Shown here piece by piece: positions 16,248 through 24,233 of a stretch of 64,000 bases of DNA (position 1 is its first letter; every line of letters starts with the position of its first letter). The notes below the pieces were generated by a model. The model had not been told where the DNA came from and did no database searches. It saw only the letters and a program-made list of their open reading frames with translations. The translations under genes and the position numbers were made by a program. This DNA comes from Oleispira sp963851095 (GTDB lineage: Bacteria; Pseudomonadota; Gammaproteobacteria; Pseudomonadales; Oceanobacteraceae). The stretch is from positions 186,001 to 250,000 of the forward strand of contig CAWKOX010000033.1 in assembly GCA_963851095.1 (NCBI GenBank). Direction: 5' to 3'.

Positions 16248-17008
16248 TAGCTAGCTCCGTTCTCAGCTGCGTCTTCTAACCAAGCGTAACCTTTTTCTTC
16301 TAGTTCAAGCGCTAGCTCTTTACCGCCAGACTTAACGATTTTACCGTTAGCAAGAACGTGAACAAAATCAGGTACGATGTAGTCTAATAAACGCTGATAG
16401 TGAGTGACGATAATGAAGCTGCGGTTTGGATCGCGTAAGCTGTTAACGCCTTCTGCAACAACCTGCAATGCATCGATGTCTAAGCCTGAATCGGTTTCAT
16501 CTAGGATGCAAAGCTTTGGCTCTAACAACATCATCTGCATGATCTCGTTACGCTTCTTCTCACCACCCGAGAAACCTTCGTTAACACCACGCTTCAAGAA
16601 GCTTTGGTCTAAATCAACCAATTTACATTTTGCGCGAGCTAGTTTCAAAAAGCTAACAGAATCTAAAGGCTCTTTACCTTGTGCCGCGCGAACAGAATCA
16701 ACAGACGCTTTTAAAAATTCTAGGTTAGAAACACCTGGGATTTCAACAGGGTACTGAAACGCTAAGAACAAACCTAAACGTGCGCGTTCTTCAGGGTCTA
16801 GATCTAATAAATCTTTACCTTCTAGTTCAGCACTGCCGCCGGTTACTTCATAGCCTTCACGGCCAGACAATACGTTGCCCAAAGTACTTTTACCGGCGCC
16901 GTTAGGGCCCATGATCGCGTGAATTTCACCCGGTTTAATATCTAGGTTTAGGCCTTTTAGAATGTCTTTTTCTTCAACGTTTGCTTTTAAATCTTTGATC
17001 GTTAACAT
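16247..17008 (-). CDS. sufC: Fe-S cluster assembly ATPase SufC
   Basis: SufC is a soluble ABC-type ATPase that drives conformational change in SufBD. The 253-residue protein shows Walker A GPNGAGKST (34-42), the ABC signature FSGGEKKRNE (146-155, the variant typical of SufC) and Walker B LCILDETDSGLD (166-177). Length is standard. It lies about 195 bases after sufB, a gap filled by a structured repeat, and overlaps sufD by one base. Confidence 0.97.
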   Translation of the reverse strand: MLTIKDLKANVEEKDILKGLNLDIKPGEIHAIMGPNGAGKSTLGNVLSGREGYEVTGGSAELEGKDLLDLDPEERARLGLFLAFQYPVEIPGVSNLEFLKASVDSVRAAQGKEPLDSVSFLKLARAKCKLVDLDQSFLKRGVNEGFSGGEKKRNEIMQMMLLEPKLCILDETDSGLDIDALQVVAEGVNSLRDPNRSFIIVTHYQRLLDYIVPDFVHVLANGKIVKSGGKELALELEEKGYAWLEDAAENGAS

Positions 17009-17101
17009 GTTGTATTTTCCTGAAATTTTTTAATTTGTTTTGTGGGGCAAACTAGTGGTTCATATCTTTTGTAATAACAGTGCGAAAAACAAAAACGCAA
17101 G

Positions 17102-17207
17102 ATAGATATATTAAAACCACATCCCTGTACGTCTGCCAGCCTGAGCATCCATGGCTCAGTCGTAATTCGGCAAACAAAGCGAAGCTTTGTAGCTCTTGCC
17201 GAATTAC
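17102..17207. repeat. Structured intergenic repeat (copy B) covering the sufB stop codon
   Basis: GTAATTCGGCAA (17162-17173) pairs with TTGCCGAATTAC (17196-17207), continued inward by ACAAAGC/GCTTTGT (17174-17180, 17184-17190) with a GAA loop, a 19-bp stem with a bulge. The sufB stop (17206-17204) lies in the stem. Next to it CTGAGC (17141-17146) pairs with GCTCAG (17154-17159). On the minus strand this second loop reads CATGGAT, and the motif ACAGGGATGTGG follows, matching the core of copy A. It may modulate mRNA stability between sufB and sufC. Confidence 0.75.
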
Positions 17208-18646
17208 CCTACTGATCCTTCTAGCGATACTTCTAATAACTTGCCGGCTTCTACGGCGAATTCCATTGGCAGTTCTTTAAATACTTCTTTGCAGAATCCG
17301 TTAACAATCATAGAAACTGCTTTTTCAGTATCGATGCCACGCTGTTGGCATAAGAACAATTGCTCGTCAGAAACTTTTGACGTGGTTGCTTCGTGTTCTA
17401 CAACAGCGCTTGGGTTTTTACTTTCTATATAAGGGAACGTATGAGCGCCACACTTATCACCAATTAATAGTGAATCACACTGGGTGTAGTTACGTGCGCC
17501 TGTTGCACCAGGGCCCATCTTAACTAAACCACGGTAAGAGTTTTGGCTCTTACCGGCCGAGATACCTTTAGTAATAATGGTCGACTTAGTGTTTTTACCT
17601 AAGTGGATCATTTTTGTGCCGGTATCGGCTTCTTGGAAATTATTGGTTAACGCAACGCTGTAAAATTCGCCAACAGAGTTGTCGCCTTTTAAGACGCAGC
17701 TTGGGTATTTCCAAGTAATCGCTGACCCTGTTTCAACTTGTGTCCAAGAAATTTTGGCGTTGGTATGTGCGACGCCGCGTTTGGTTACGAAGTTGTAAAT
17801 ACCGCCTTTACCTTCACTATCACCTGGGTACCAGTTTTGAACGGTCGAGTATTTGATTTCAGAATCATCATGAGCGACCAATTCTACTACCGCAGCGTGC
17901 AACTGATTGTCATCACGCATTGGCGCGGTACAGCCTTCCAAATAGCTAACGTGAGAACCTTCGTCGGCAATAATCAGCGTGCGCTCGAATTGACCTGTTT
18001 TTTCTTCGTTAATACGGAAGTAGGTCGATAATTCCATTGGGCAGCGAACACCTTTAGGAATATAGACAAACGAACCGTCACTGAATACTGCAGAGTTTAG
18101 TGCCGCATAATAGTTGTCTTTTTGTGGAACGACAGAACCCATATACTTTTTAACCAGTTCTGGATGCTCATGAACGGCTTCTGAAATAGGCATGAAAATA
18201 ACGCCAGCTTCACTTAATGTTTTACGGAAGGTTGTTCCTAATGACACTGAGTCGAATACGATATCAACAGCAACACCAGCCAAAGCCGCTTGTTCGTGTA
18301 CCGGTATGCCTAGCTTTTCGTAGGTTGCTAATAATTCAGGATCAACTTCGTCCAAGCTTTGTGGACGATCTTCCATGCTCTTTGGTTCTGAGTAATAAGA
18401 GACTTCTTGAAAATCAATGTCTAGATGTTGAACCTGCGCCCAATTGGGTGGCGTCATTTCTTTCCATACAGCAAACGCTTTCAAGCGCCATTCAAGCAAC
18501 CACTCTGGCTCGCCTTTTTTGGCTGAAATAAAACGGACGGTATCTTCGTTTAGGCCAGGCGCTAATGTTGCAGATTCTACGTCGGTAATAAAACCAGCTT
18601 CGTATTCTCTGCCTATCTGGCGATCGATTTCTGCGTTATCAGTCAT
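17204..18646 (-). CDS. sufB: Fe-S cluster assembly protein SufB
   Basis: SufB is the main scaffold subunit that receives sulfur and iron. Family blocks are present throughout: NEDTVRFISAKKGEPEWLLE near the N terminus, YIPKGVRCPMELSTYFR in the middle, NFVTKRG, and the C-terminal ARNYTQCDSLLIGDKCGAHT and EHEATTSKVSDEQLFLCQQRG. The start is taken as ATG 18646 (MTDNAEIDRQ, with GAGAG 8 bases upstream); the frame is also open from ATG 18670, which is possible. It is the first gene of the operon and follows a promoter with an IscR-like box. A stable hairpin spans its stop codon. Confidence 0.95.
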   Translation of the reverse strand: MTDNAEIDRQIGREYEAGFITDVESATLAPGLNEDTVRFISAKKGEPEWLLEWRLKAFAVWKEMTPPNWAQVQHLDIDFQEVSYYSEPKSMEDRPQSLDEVDPELLATYEKLGIPVHEQAALAGVAVDIVFDSVSLGTTFRKTLSEAGVIFMPISEAVHEHPELVKKYMGSVVPQKDNYYAALNSAVFSDGSFVYIPKGVRCPMELSTYFRINEEKTGQFERTLIIADEGSHVSYLEGCTAPMRDDNQLHAAVVELVAHDDSEIKYSTVQNWYPGDSEGKGGIYNFVTKRGVAHTNAKISWTQVETGSAITWKYPSCVLKGDNSVGEFYSVALTNNFQEADTGTKMIHLGKNTKSTIITKGISAGKSQNSYRGLVKMGPGATGARNYTQCDSLLIGDKCGAHTFPYIESKNPSAVVEHEATTSKVSDEQLFLCQQRGIDTEKAVSMIVNGFCKEVFKELPMEFAVEAGKLLEVSLEGSVG

Positions 18647-18744
18647 AGGAACGACTCTCATCTCTATCATCGTCTACGGCCATTTGGGAGCAACTATTAT
18701 TCAATGGGCTGAAAAACAGTGGGCGGCCGTGATGTTGGTTTGTA

Positions 18745-18778
18745 ATACCATACTAATTTGGTAGGGTATTTTAATCAA
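18745..18778 (-). promoter_or_regulatory. sufB promoter with IscR-type box
   Basis: On the minus strand TTGATT (18778-18773) and TAGTAT (18755-18750) are separated by 17 bases, a good sigma-70 promoter about 100 bases before sufB. The 25 bases 18745-18769 match the type 1 IscR consensus (ATASYYGACT-N-pattern) at 21 of 25 positions by my count and cover the -10 box, as expected for repression. A related palindrome ATACCAATCTGGTAT lies beside it at 18778-18792. Confidence 0.65.
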
Positions 18779-18792
18779 TACCAATCTGGTAT
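18778..18792. promoter_or_regulatory. Second ATACC-type palindrome in the suf regulatory region
   Basis: ATACCA (18778-18783), ATC, TGGTAT (18787-18792) form a perfect dyad that repeats the ATACC/GGTAT ends of the neighbouring 25-base box. It overlaps the upstream edge of the sufB -35 box. It could be a second, weaker site for the divergent Rrf2 regulator. Confidence 0.4.
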
Positions 18793-18979
18793 CGATTAGT
18801 AAATTATGGGGCGGTATTCTATCAAAGTGAGCAGTTTTTCACCAATCAAATTGATACTTCCTCCCTAGATAAGAATGGGTCGTATTTGGCCAATCGTATG
18901 TTAATGACAGGGTGGCATTTGAGAATTAATCGATAGCCTCTGATATGATGAAGCCTCTGTAAACTAAAGAACTCTTTAA

Positions 18980-19447
18980 ATGCTAAGAATTGGCAAATTA
19001 ACCGATTATGGTTTGGTGGTATTAAACCAGCTAGCCCTTGCGGGTGCTGTTAAGCAATCAACCGATGATATTTCTCAGGCGACAGGCTTGACCGTTGCGA
19101 CTGTGCGTAAGGTTATGAAAGCGATTGTGGATGCGGGTTTGGTTAATGCTCAGCGTGGTTCAAAAGGGGGTTATCGTATTGCTCTTGCGCCTGCTCAGAT
19201 CAGTGTATTAGACGTAGTGCAGGCTTTTGAAGGCCCCATTTCATTAACGGAATGCAGTGCGGACGATAATCAGTGTGAAATTACGGACTCTTGTTCGTTA
19301 TCCAGTAACTGGACCGGTATTAACGACTTGCTTTTACGGGTTTTAGGGGATATCACCTTAGATGATATCCGCAACCCTGGGGTTCAAGATACCTTGCATC
19401 ACCAGATAGTCGATCAGTTACAACGCATTCAGTTGGTTAATTTATAA
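18980..19447 (+). CDS. SUF system Rrf2-family transcriptional regulator (IscR/SufR-like)
   Basis: The 155-residue protein is an Rrf2 winged-helix regulator that senses Fe-S status and controls the divergent suf operon. The DNA-binding part is residues 1-75 (ISQATGLTVATVRKVMKAI, then RGSKGGYRIA). The cluster-binding region has C92, C99 and C105 (ECSADDNQCEITDSC), the three cysteines expected to hold an Fe-S cluster. It matches the family usually annotated as SUF system Fe-S cluster assembly regulator. It may also repress itself through the shared intergenic boxes. Confidence 0.93.
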   Translation: MLRIGKLTDYGLVVLNQLALAGAVKQSTDDISQATGLTVATVRKVMKAIVDAGLVNAQRGSKGGYRIALAPAQISVLDVVQAFEGPISLTECSADDNQCEITDSCSLSSNWTGINDLLLRVLGDITLDDIRNPGVQDTLHHQIVDQLQRIQLVNL

Positions 19448-19605
19448 ACTGAATTTATAAGCATTCACTATGACAAAAATGAGCACTAGTCGACAAAGTT
19501 GAGCTTAGGAATTTGGATTGCTCTCAGAATGAGAACTAAGTTCGATTAGTTCTTTATCATTAGGGACATAATCACTCTACCCATTCAGCAAGAACTGAGA
19601 CGATT

Positions 19606-20268
19606 ATGTATCACTATCTATTATCACTCATCACTGCATTAATATTATCGATTGCCACTTTAACGGCATCTGCTGAACAGACTTCTACTGTTACAACCGG
19701 CTTTGAAGAAGAAAGTAAGCTTCAGGGCTATGGCGCGTTTACGAGCCTTAATAAAGATTGGATGTTGATGGCGTTATACGTTGACCCTGTTGACGAAGCT
19801 ACAGGAACAGCTGCTCCACAACGACTAGAAATTAAAATATCGACTGAAAAATTCAGCCAGCGCCGCTTTCGCTCATTATGGTTAAATGCCTTAGCGATTG
19901 AGCATGGCGCGGAGAAAATGGCAGCCATGCAAGGTGAGCTGAATCAATTCTTTGATTTAATACAACAGCCGCTAACGTCTGGTGATATTTTAATTATTGA
20001 ACGTACTCAATTTGGTGATAATACGAGTAATGAAATCAAAATTAATTATCATACGCTGGCTAATTTATCCTCTGATTTTTTGCCGTTTATGGTGAAAAGC
20101 CTTGTGGGGCAGCATCCTCCGACTCAAGCATTGAAATCGGGCTTGATGGGCGAGGAAAGCTTGAGAGCACAAACCAATTTGAGCATTCGCTTCGATCGAT
20201 TAGAGCCTACTTTACCTCGCATTGCAGAAGTCTCTCGCTGGCGTAAGCGTATTCTTGCGAGTAATTAA
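19606..20268 (+). CDS. Secreted protein of unknown function, possibly chalcone isomerase-like
   Basis: The 220-residue product has a clear signal peptide (about 1-23, ending TASA). The mature part reads DWMLMALYVDP at its start, then a helical stretch FSQRRFRSLWLNALAIEHG, and SGDILIIERTQFGDNTSNEIKI. This order (strand, helices, SGD-L strand) recalls bacterial chalcone isomerase-like periplasmic proteins, but the resemblance is by eye and weak. It stands alone between the Rrf2 regulator and a convergent GLUG protein gene. Confidence 0.7.
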   Translation: MYHYLLSLITALILSIATLTASAEQTSTVTTGFEEESKLQGYGAFTSLNKDWMLMALYVDPVDEATGTAAPQRLEIKISTEKFSQRRFRSLWLNALAIEHGAEKMAAMQGELNQFFDLIQQPLTSGDILIIERTQFGDNTSNEIKINYHTLANLSSDFLPFMVKSLVGQHPPTQALKSGLMGEESLRAQTNLSIRFDRLEPTLPRIAEVSRWRKRILASN

Positions 20269-20350
20269 GCGCTATTTTATGAGTGTACGTTAGTGGCTTA
20301 TTACTGAGCGACTAACGTCATACGCCATTTAAATTGATATCAATTTAAGG

Positions 20351-21514
20351 TTATTCACCTCGAAGTATCTGGCCGTTAAATGTTAAACCAGGCAGTTGTT
20401 CACTGGTGCCAAAATCCCATATCGATTCATCCCAATCTTTATAAAGAGTAACCGGCTCGTATAGTCCTTCATTTTTACCGTCACTTGAAACACACGCACT
20501 ATTATTACTTGTGGTATCTGCGTTAACAGCACAACGTAATATGGATGAATCAAGGCCAATATAGCCATTCTCTTCTCTAGCGCTGGTACTGTGTATCTGT
20601 TGTGATAAATCTTTAGCCCAGTAGCTATGGAACACTTCAGGTGCGAATGCACCTTTCCCCACTAATCCGCCGTGCCTTCCTTGATCTGCTACTAAAGGTT
20701 TAAGAATACCTGTATTAATACTGTTAGATACAGACAGCTTACTCAGGTGAGCATTGCCAACGAGACCGCCTGTCGTAACAGCGGTTACCGTACCTCTATT
20801 CATACTGTTGCTGACGCTTACTTTTGCTTGAGTAAATCCAATGAGGCCGCCAGCAGACGAGCGTTCATGAGTTGCGTTGATATCAATGCTATTAAAACTA
20901 GACTCAAGGTGGGTATCGAACGCAAGGCCGATAAAACTACCTACTGAAGTGCTTCCGGTTATTGAGCCTAGATGGCCTACTAGGCCCAGTTGTTTGATGA
21001 ATGCGTTATTGGTTACCGAGAATAAACCGATTTTTGATGTGTATTCATCATGAATGTATAAGTTCTTGATTAGATACCCATTGCCATGAAAGGTGGCTGA
21101 AAAAGGCGCTTCTCGAGTTCCAATAGGGAGCCAACCAAAGCCTTGGTCCCAGTACTCATCTGCGCTGTCCATCATGCCATCATTATTGGTATCAAAATCT
21201 AAATCCGTGGTTAATTCGAAGCCGTTGCATCCATCAATCTTATCATCAGCTAATGTGGGGCAGCCGGTATTAGATCCATAAAGTTTTTTGCCATTAACAT
21301 TATTTCTTATTTCATTTAAATCACTCAGATCGTTAATCTCAATAAGGCCATTATTATCTAAGTCGTAATCGCTGCGGCCACTATTATCTATTCCGTTAAG
21401 GGCATATGTAGGGCTACTGAAAAGTAAAATAAGTTGAATTGCATATCGTTTGTTTATTGATTTCTGCGTGGCTGAAATATTGCCGGAGCAGGGGTTGTTC
21501 TTTATGAGTAGCAT
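20351..21514 (-). CDS. Secreted GLUG-motif protein with calcium-binding-like loop
   Basis: From ATG 21514 the product is 387 residues, with a signal-like segment (YAIQLILLFSSPTYALNG). Directly after it, DYDLDNNGLIEINDLSDLNE has the DxDxNG spacing of an EF-hand or dockerin loop. The repeat region carries GLUG-type motifs, short Gly-rich units such as SSAGGLIGFTQ and TTGGLVGNAH, each followed by serine/asparagine strands (VSVSNSMNRGTV), which form beta-helical surface proteins. The frame is open 38 codons further upstream, but that stretch is not signal-like and overlaps the tcdA promoter region. The GLUG proteins are often adhesin or exoprotein parts; no specific role is evident. Confidence 0.75.
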   Translation of the reverse strand: MLLIKNNPCSGNISATQKSINKRYAIQLILLFSSPTYALNGIDNSGRSDYDLDNNGLIEINDLSDLNEIRNNVNGKKLYGSNTGCPTLADDKIDGCNGFELTTDLDFDTNNDGMMDSADEYWDQGFGWLPIGTREAPFSATFHGNGYLIKNLYIHDEYTSKIGLFSVTNNAFIKQLGLVGHLGSITGSTSVGSFIGLAFDTHLESSFNSIDINATHERSSAGGLIGFTQAKVSVSNSMNRGTVTAVTTGGLVGNAHLSKLSVSNSINTGILKPLVADQGRHGGLVGKGAFAPEVFHSYWAKDLSQQIHSTSAREENGYIGLDSSILRCAVNADTTSNNSACVSSDGKNEGLYEPVTLYKDWDESIWDFGTSEQLPGLTFNGQILRGE

Positions 21515-21660
21515 CAAGTTCGTCCATGTAAATTGATTCAAATGAAGGTTAGCACAAGATTGTATATTACAAAAAAAGAGGGTCGAAATTACCCTAAATT
21601 GGTACTGTTCGGGTACAATCGCGTCCATTTTTTAACCTTAAGTATTCGAACTAGAAAATT

Positions 21661-22455
21661 ATGTCTGATGACTATCTTGACCGTTTTGGTGGTATTGCCC
21701 GTTTATATGGCACCGAAGGCCTAGAACGCCTGCGTAATGCACATGTATGTATTATTGGTATTGGTGGCGTGGGCTCTTGGGCTGCTGAAGCCGTTGCTCG
21801 AAGTGGTATTGGCGCAATTACCTTGATTGATATGGATGACCTTTGTGTCACTAATATCAATCGTCAGTTACCGGCAATGGATGGCAATACAGGCAAGCTC
21901 AAGATCGAAGCGATGGCTGAGCGGTTAAAGGCGATTAATCCACATTGTAAAATCACAACTCACATGGACTTTGTCACAGAGAAAAATATGAAGGCCCTAA
22001 TTCATACAGGTTTTTCTTATGTGATTGATTGTATCGATAGCGCTAAAAGCAAAGCCGCTTTAATTGCTCATTGCCATATCAATAAAATCCGCATCGTTGT
22101 AACGGGTGGCGCGGGTGGCCAGATTGACCCATTGCAAATCCAGATTATCGATGTGAATAAATGTGCTCATGATCCGCTGATTTCTAAAGTGCGTTCAATT
22201 TTGCGCAAAGATTACAGCTTCTCTCGTAACCCTAAGCGCTATTATTCGATCCCGTGCGTCTACTCGACTGAACAAATGACTTACCCACAGCCCGATGGCA
22301 GTGTGTGTCGAATAAAGCCTGATGATGACGGCAGCACGCGTTTAGATTGTGCTTCAGGTTTTGGCTCGGCAACTATGGTGACGGGGACTTTTGCTTTTGT
22401 TGCAGCTTCTAGAGTTGTGAAGCGTATCGCAGAAGGCGCGGGTAAAAAATCTTAA
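21661..22455 (+). CDS. tcdA: tRNA threonylcarbamoyladenosine dehydratase
   Basis: TcdA (CsdL/YgdL) is an E1-like enzyme that uses ATP to cyclise t6A37 to ct6A in tRNAs reading ANN codons. The 264-residue protein has the nucleotide-binding motif GIGGVGSWAAEAVARSG (33-49), IDMDDLCVTNINRQ, and the C-terminal motif SGFGSATMVTGTFAF. The start MSDDYLDRFGGIARLYG is typical. It is divergent from the GLUG gene and is followed at 57 bases by an uncharacterised gene on the same strand. Confidence 0.95.
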   Translation: MSDDYLDRFGGIARLYGTEGLERLRNAHVCIIGIGGVGSWAAEAVARSGIGAITLIDMDDLCVTNINRQLPAMDGNTGKLKIEAMAERLKAINPHCKITTHMDFVTEKNMKALIHTGFSYVIDCIDSAKSKAALIAHCHINKIRIVVTGGAGGQIDPLQIQIIDVNKCAHDPLISKVRSILRKDYSFSRNPKRYYSIPCVYSTEQMTYPQPDGSVCRIKPDDDGSTRLDCASGFGSATMVTGTFAFVAASRVVKRIAEGAGKKS

Positions 22456-22512
22456 AGGGTGGAGAGACTCAGGCTATACTAAGTATAAAGAATTATAGAT
22501 AGGAATAGGGTG

Positions 22513-23193
22513 ATGGCAGATCCAAAGTACGATATTTACTTTCGTGGAGAAATCTTACCGGGTGCTGATGCTGCTCAGGTTAAGTCTGCAATTGCACAAA
22601 TATTCAAAGCTGATGATGCTAAATTAGCGATTCTTTTTTCAGGTAAAGTTAATACCATCAAAAAATCGGTGGATAAAGCCACTGCAGCAAAATATCAACA
22701 GGCTTTTAAGAAAGCGGGCGCAAAAGCGGTTATCACGTTGGCAAAACAGGTGCAGTCTTCAGAGCCCCCAGCTGCTCCTGTTACCGCTCAGCAAGAGAAT
22801 GTGCCACCATCTAAGCCTGATAATACACCTGCGGTTAAACAGGCTATTGCTGACGCAAATTGGGATGTATTGCCGAGTGGAAGTGATTTACTAAAGCCGG
22901 ATGAGCGTCGAGACATACCCGATGTCGATATTGATACCAGCAGCATTAAGGTTGTTTCGCCATTTGCCGAAATCGAAGTAGAGAATAAACCCATACCGCC
23001 AGCACCTGATACGAGTCACATATCAGTAGCAGAGGTGGGTGAGGATATGAATCCGAATAAGGCTCCACCTGCCGCTGATCTAGTATTGGATTTATCGTCC
23101 TTTAGTATTGCGGAAGCAGGTGCTGCATTAACTGATGAGAAAGAGAAGAAAACCCCTCCAGCCCCTGATACCAGTCATATTGAACTAGAGTAG
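22513..23193 (+). CDS. Uncharacterised protein with PPAPDTSHI repeats
   Basis: The 226-residue protein has an N-terminal domain of about 75 residues (YDIYFRGEILPGADAAQVKS, FSGKVNTIKKSVDKATAAKY, KKAGAKAVI). I remember this small domain at the start of various gammaproteobacterial membrane proteins, without a proven role. The remainder is Pro/Ala-rich and acidic, and repeats a short unit: PPAPDTSHISVAE near 162 and PPAPDTSHIELE at the C terminus, with SSFSIAEAG between. It has no signal peptide or membrane segment. ATG 22513 is preferred over the in-frame GTG one codon earlier. Confidence 0.7.
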   Translation: MADPKYDIYFRGEILPGADAAQVKSAIAQIFKADDAKLAILFSGKVNTIKKSVDKATAAKYQQAFKKAGAKAVITLAKQVQSSEPPAAPVTAQQENVPPSKPDNTPAVKQAIADANWDVLPSGSDLLKPDERRDIPDVDIDTSSIKVVSPFAEIEVENKPIPPAPDTSHISVAEVGEDMNPNKAPPAADLVLDLSSFSIAEAGAALTDEKEKKTPPAPDTSHIELE

Positions 23194-23230
23194 CAAGTGC
23201 TGGAGCCTTAATTAGAGACTTTAAAGTACG

Positions 23231-23902
23231 CTAGCACCAGCTGGCGATACCTTCAGGGCGCTCTAACAATTCTTGAATATTGGCTTCTAATACTCGATAA
23301 CCAACATTTCCGTAAAGCTTTTGGCGGCCATTATCTAATAAATAGGTTGGGCTTCCTTCCAATTTGTTTTTCTCTCTCATATCCATATCGGCACACAAGG
23401 CTGCAATTGCAGAGCCGTCATTAAGCTTTGCTTGAATCAAATCTGTTGGTAATGACATAGATTGAGCAATTTCTACCAACACGCTTAGCTGGCTAATATC
23501 ACGCGCGTCTTGAAAAAATGCTTTGCGGATATTCAAAATCATCGCTTGGAAATCGCTATTGCTGACAACGGCTTCTGCGACCAAAAGCTGGATGGCTTTT
23601 AAATATAAATGGCTGTTGGCAGAGGATGCCGGTTTGCATGTTAACCAAACATTTGGATTAATTTTTAAATGTGGAAATCCTTCGGCAACGTTAAGCACGT
23701 GTTTGTTGAAACCTTCAAACCCACCTTTATCTTTCCAGCCTTCTGCAATACGCGTTTGAGTATTACCAAATAAGGTAATGAAGTGCTCATTAACCTCAAT
23801 CTTTTCTCCAAACTCCTGGTTCAGTTCATCAAGGCGGATTTGTGCAACATAGGCCCAGATACATAAGACATCAGTGAAATAATCTACAGTTATTTTGGGC
23901 AT
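23231..23902 (-). CDS. DsbA-family thioredoxin-fold protein with CxxA active site
   Basis: The 223-residue cytoplasmic protein (no signal peptide) has the DsbA-like fold: VDYFTDVLCIWAYVAQIRLD at the N terminus, where the usual CxxC is CIWA, and the cis-proline loop KLEGSPTYLLD near the C terminus. Between them lies a helical insertion. Related groups are FrnE-like proteins, 2-hydroxychromene-2-carboxylate isomerases and glutathione S-transferase kappa. A single active-site cysteine argues for a thiol transferase or isomerase rather than a disulfide oxidase. It is monocistronic and convergent with the preceding gene. Confidence 0.8.
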   Translation of the reverse strand: MPKITVDYFTDVLCIWAYVAQIRLDELNQEFGEKIEVNEHFITLFGNTQTRIAEGWKDKGGFEGFNKHVLNVAEGFPHLKINPNVWLTCKPASSANSHLYLKAIQLLVAEAVVSNSDFQAMILNIRKAFFQDARDISQLSVLVEIAQSMSLPTDLIQAKLNDGSAIAALCADMDMREKNKLEGSPTYLLDNGRQKLYGNVGYRVLEANIQELLERPEGIASWC

Positions 23903-24233
23903 GTTAATTCTCGACTTTTTGGGTATATAAAATATTGTTGGGTTATTTAATATAACTATAGGGGAATATAGATGGCTGTCAATGATTTCAACCTAGGGGA
24001 TTCAAAATAATGCAGTCTGTTTAGGGCGGTTATCTGTTTAAATAAAATATGTCTTTAGACCTAGTGCGCCACTTCTGATACCTGATGTTACATAAATGTC
24101 CTATTTTGAAACAATACTGATTTTTATAGCTGGCATACTGCGTCCGATTTTCTTTTGCGTTCATATACTCACCCAGCATAATTTAAACAACTGTGGGTAG
24201 TGAATGCTGACTCTTAAAATAGGTTCCCTTCAG
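23903..24233. other. Gene-free region before fadL
   Basis: This stretch between the divergent DsbA-like gene and fadL holds the promoters of both. I see no open frame with a ribosome binding site, no strong hairpin and no recognisable fatty acid regulator site. Confidence 0.5.

Noticed and set aside
21515..21628. N-terminal extension of the GLUG protein
   Set aside because: It lies before the signal peptide, is Cys/Phe rich without pattern, and overlaps the divergent tcdA promoter region.
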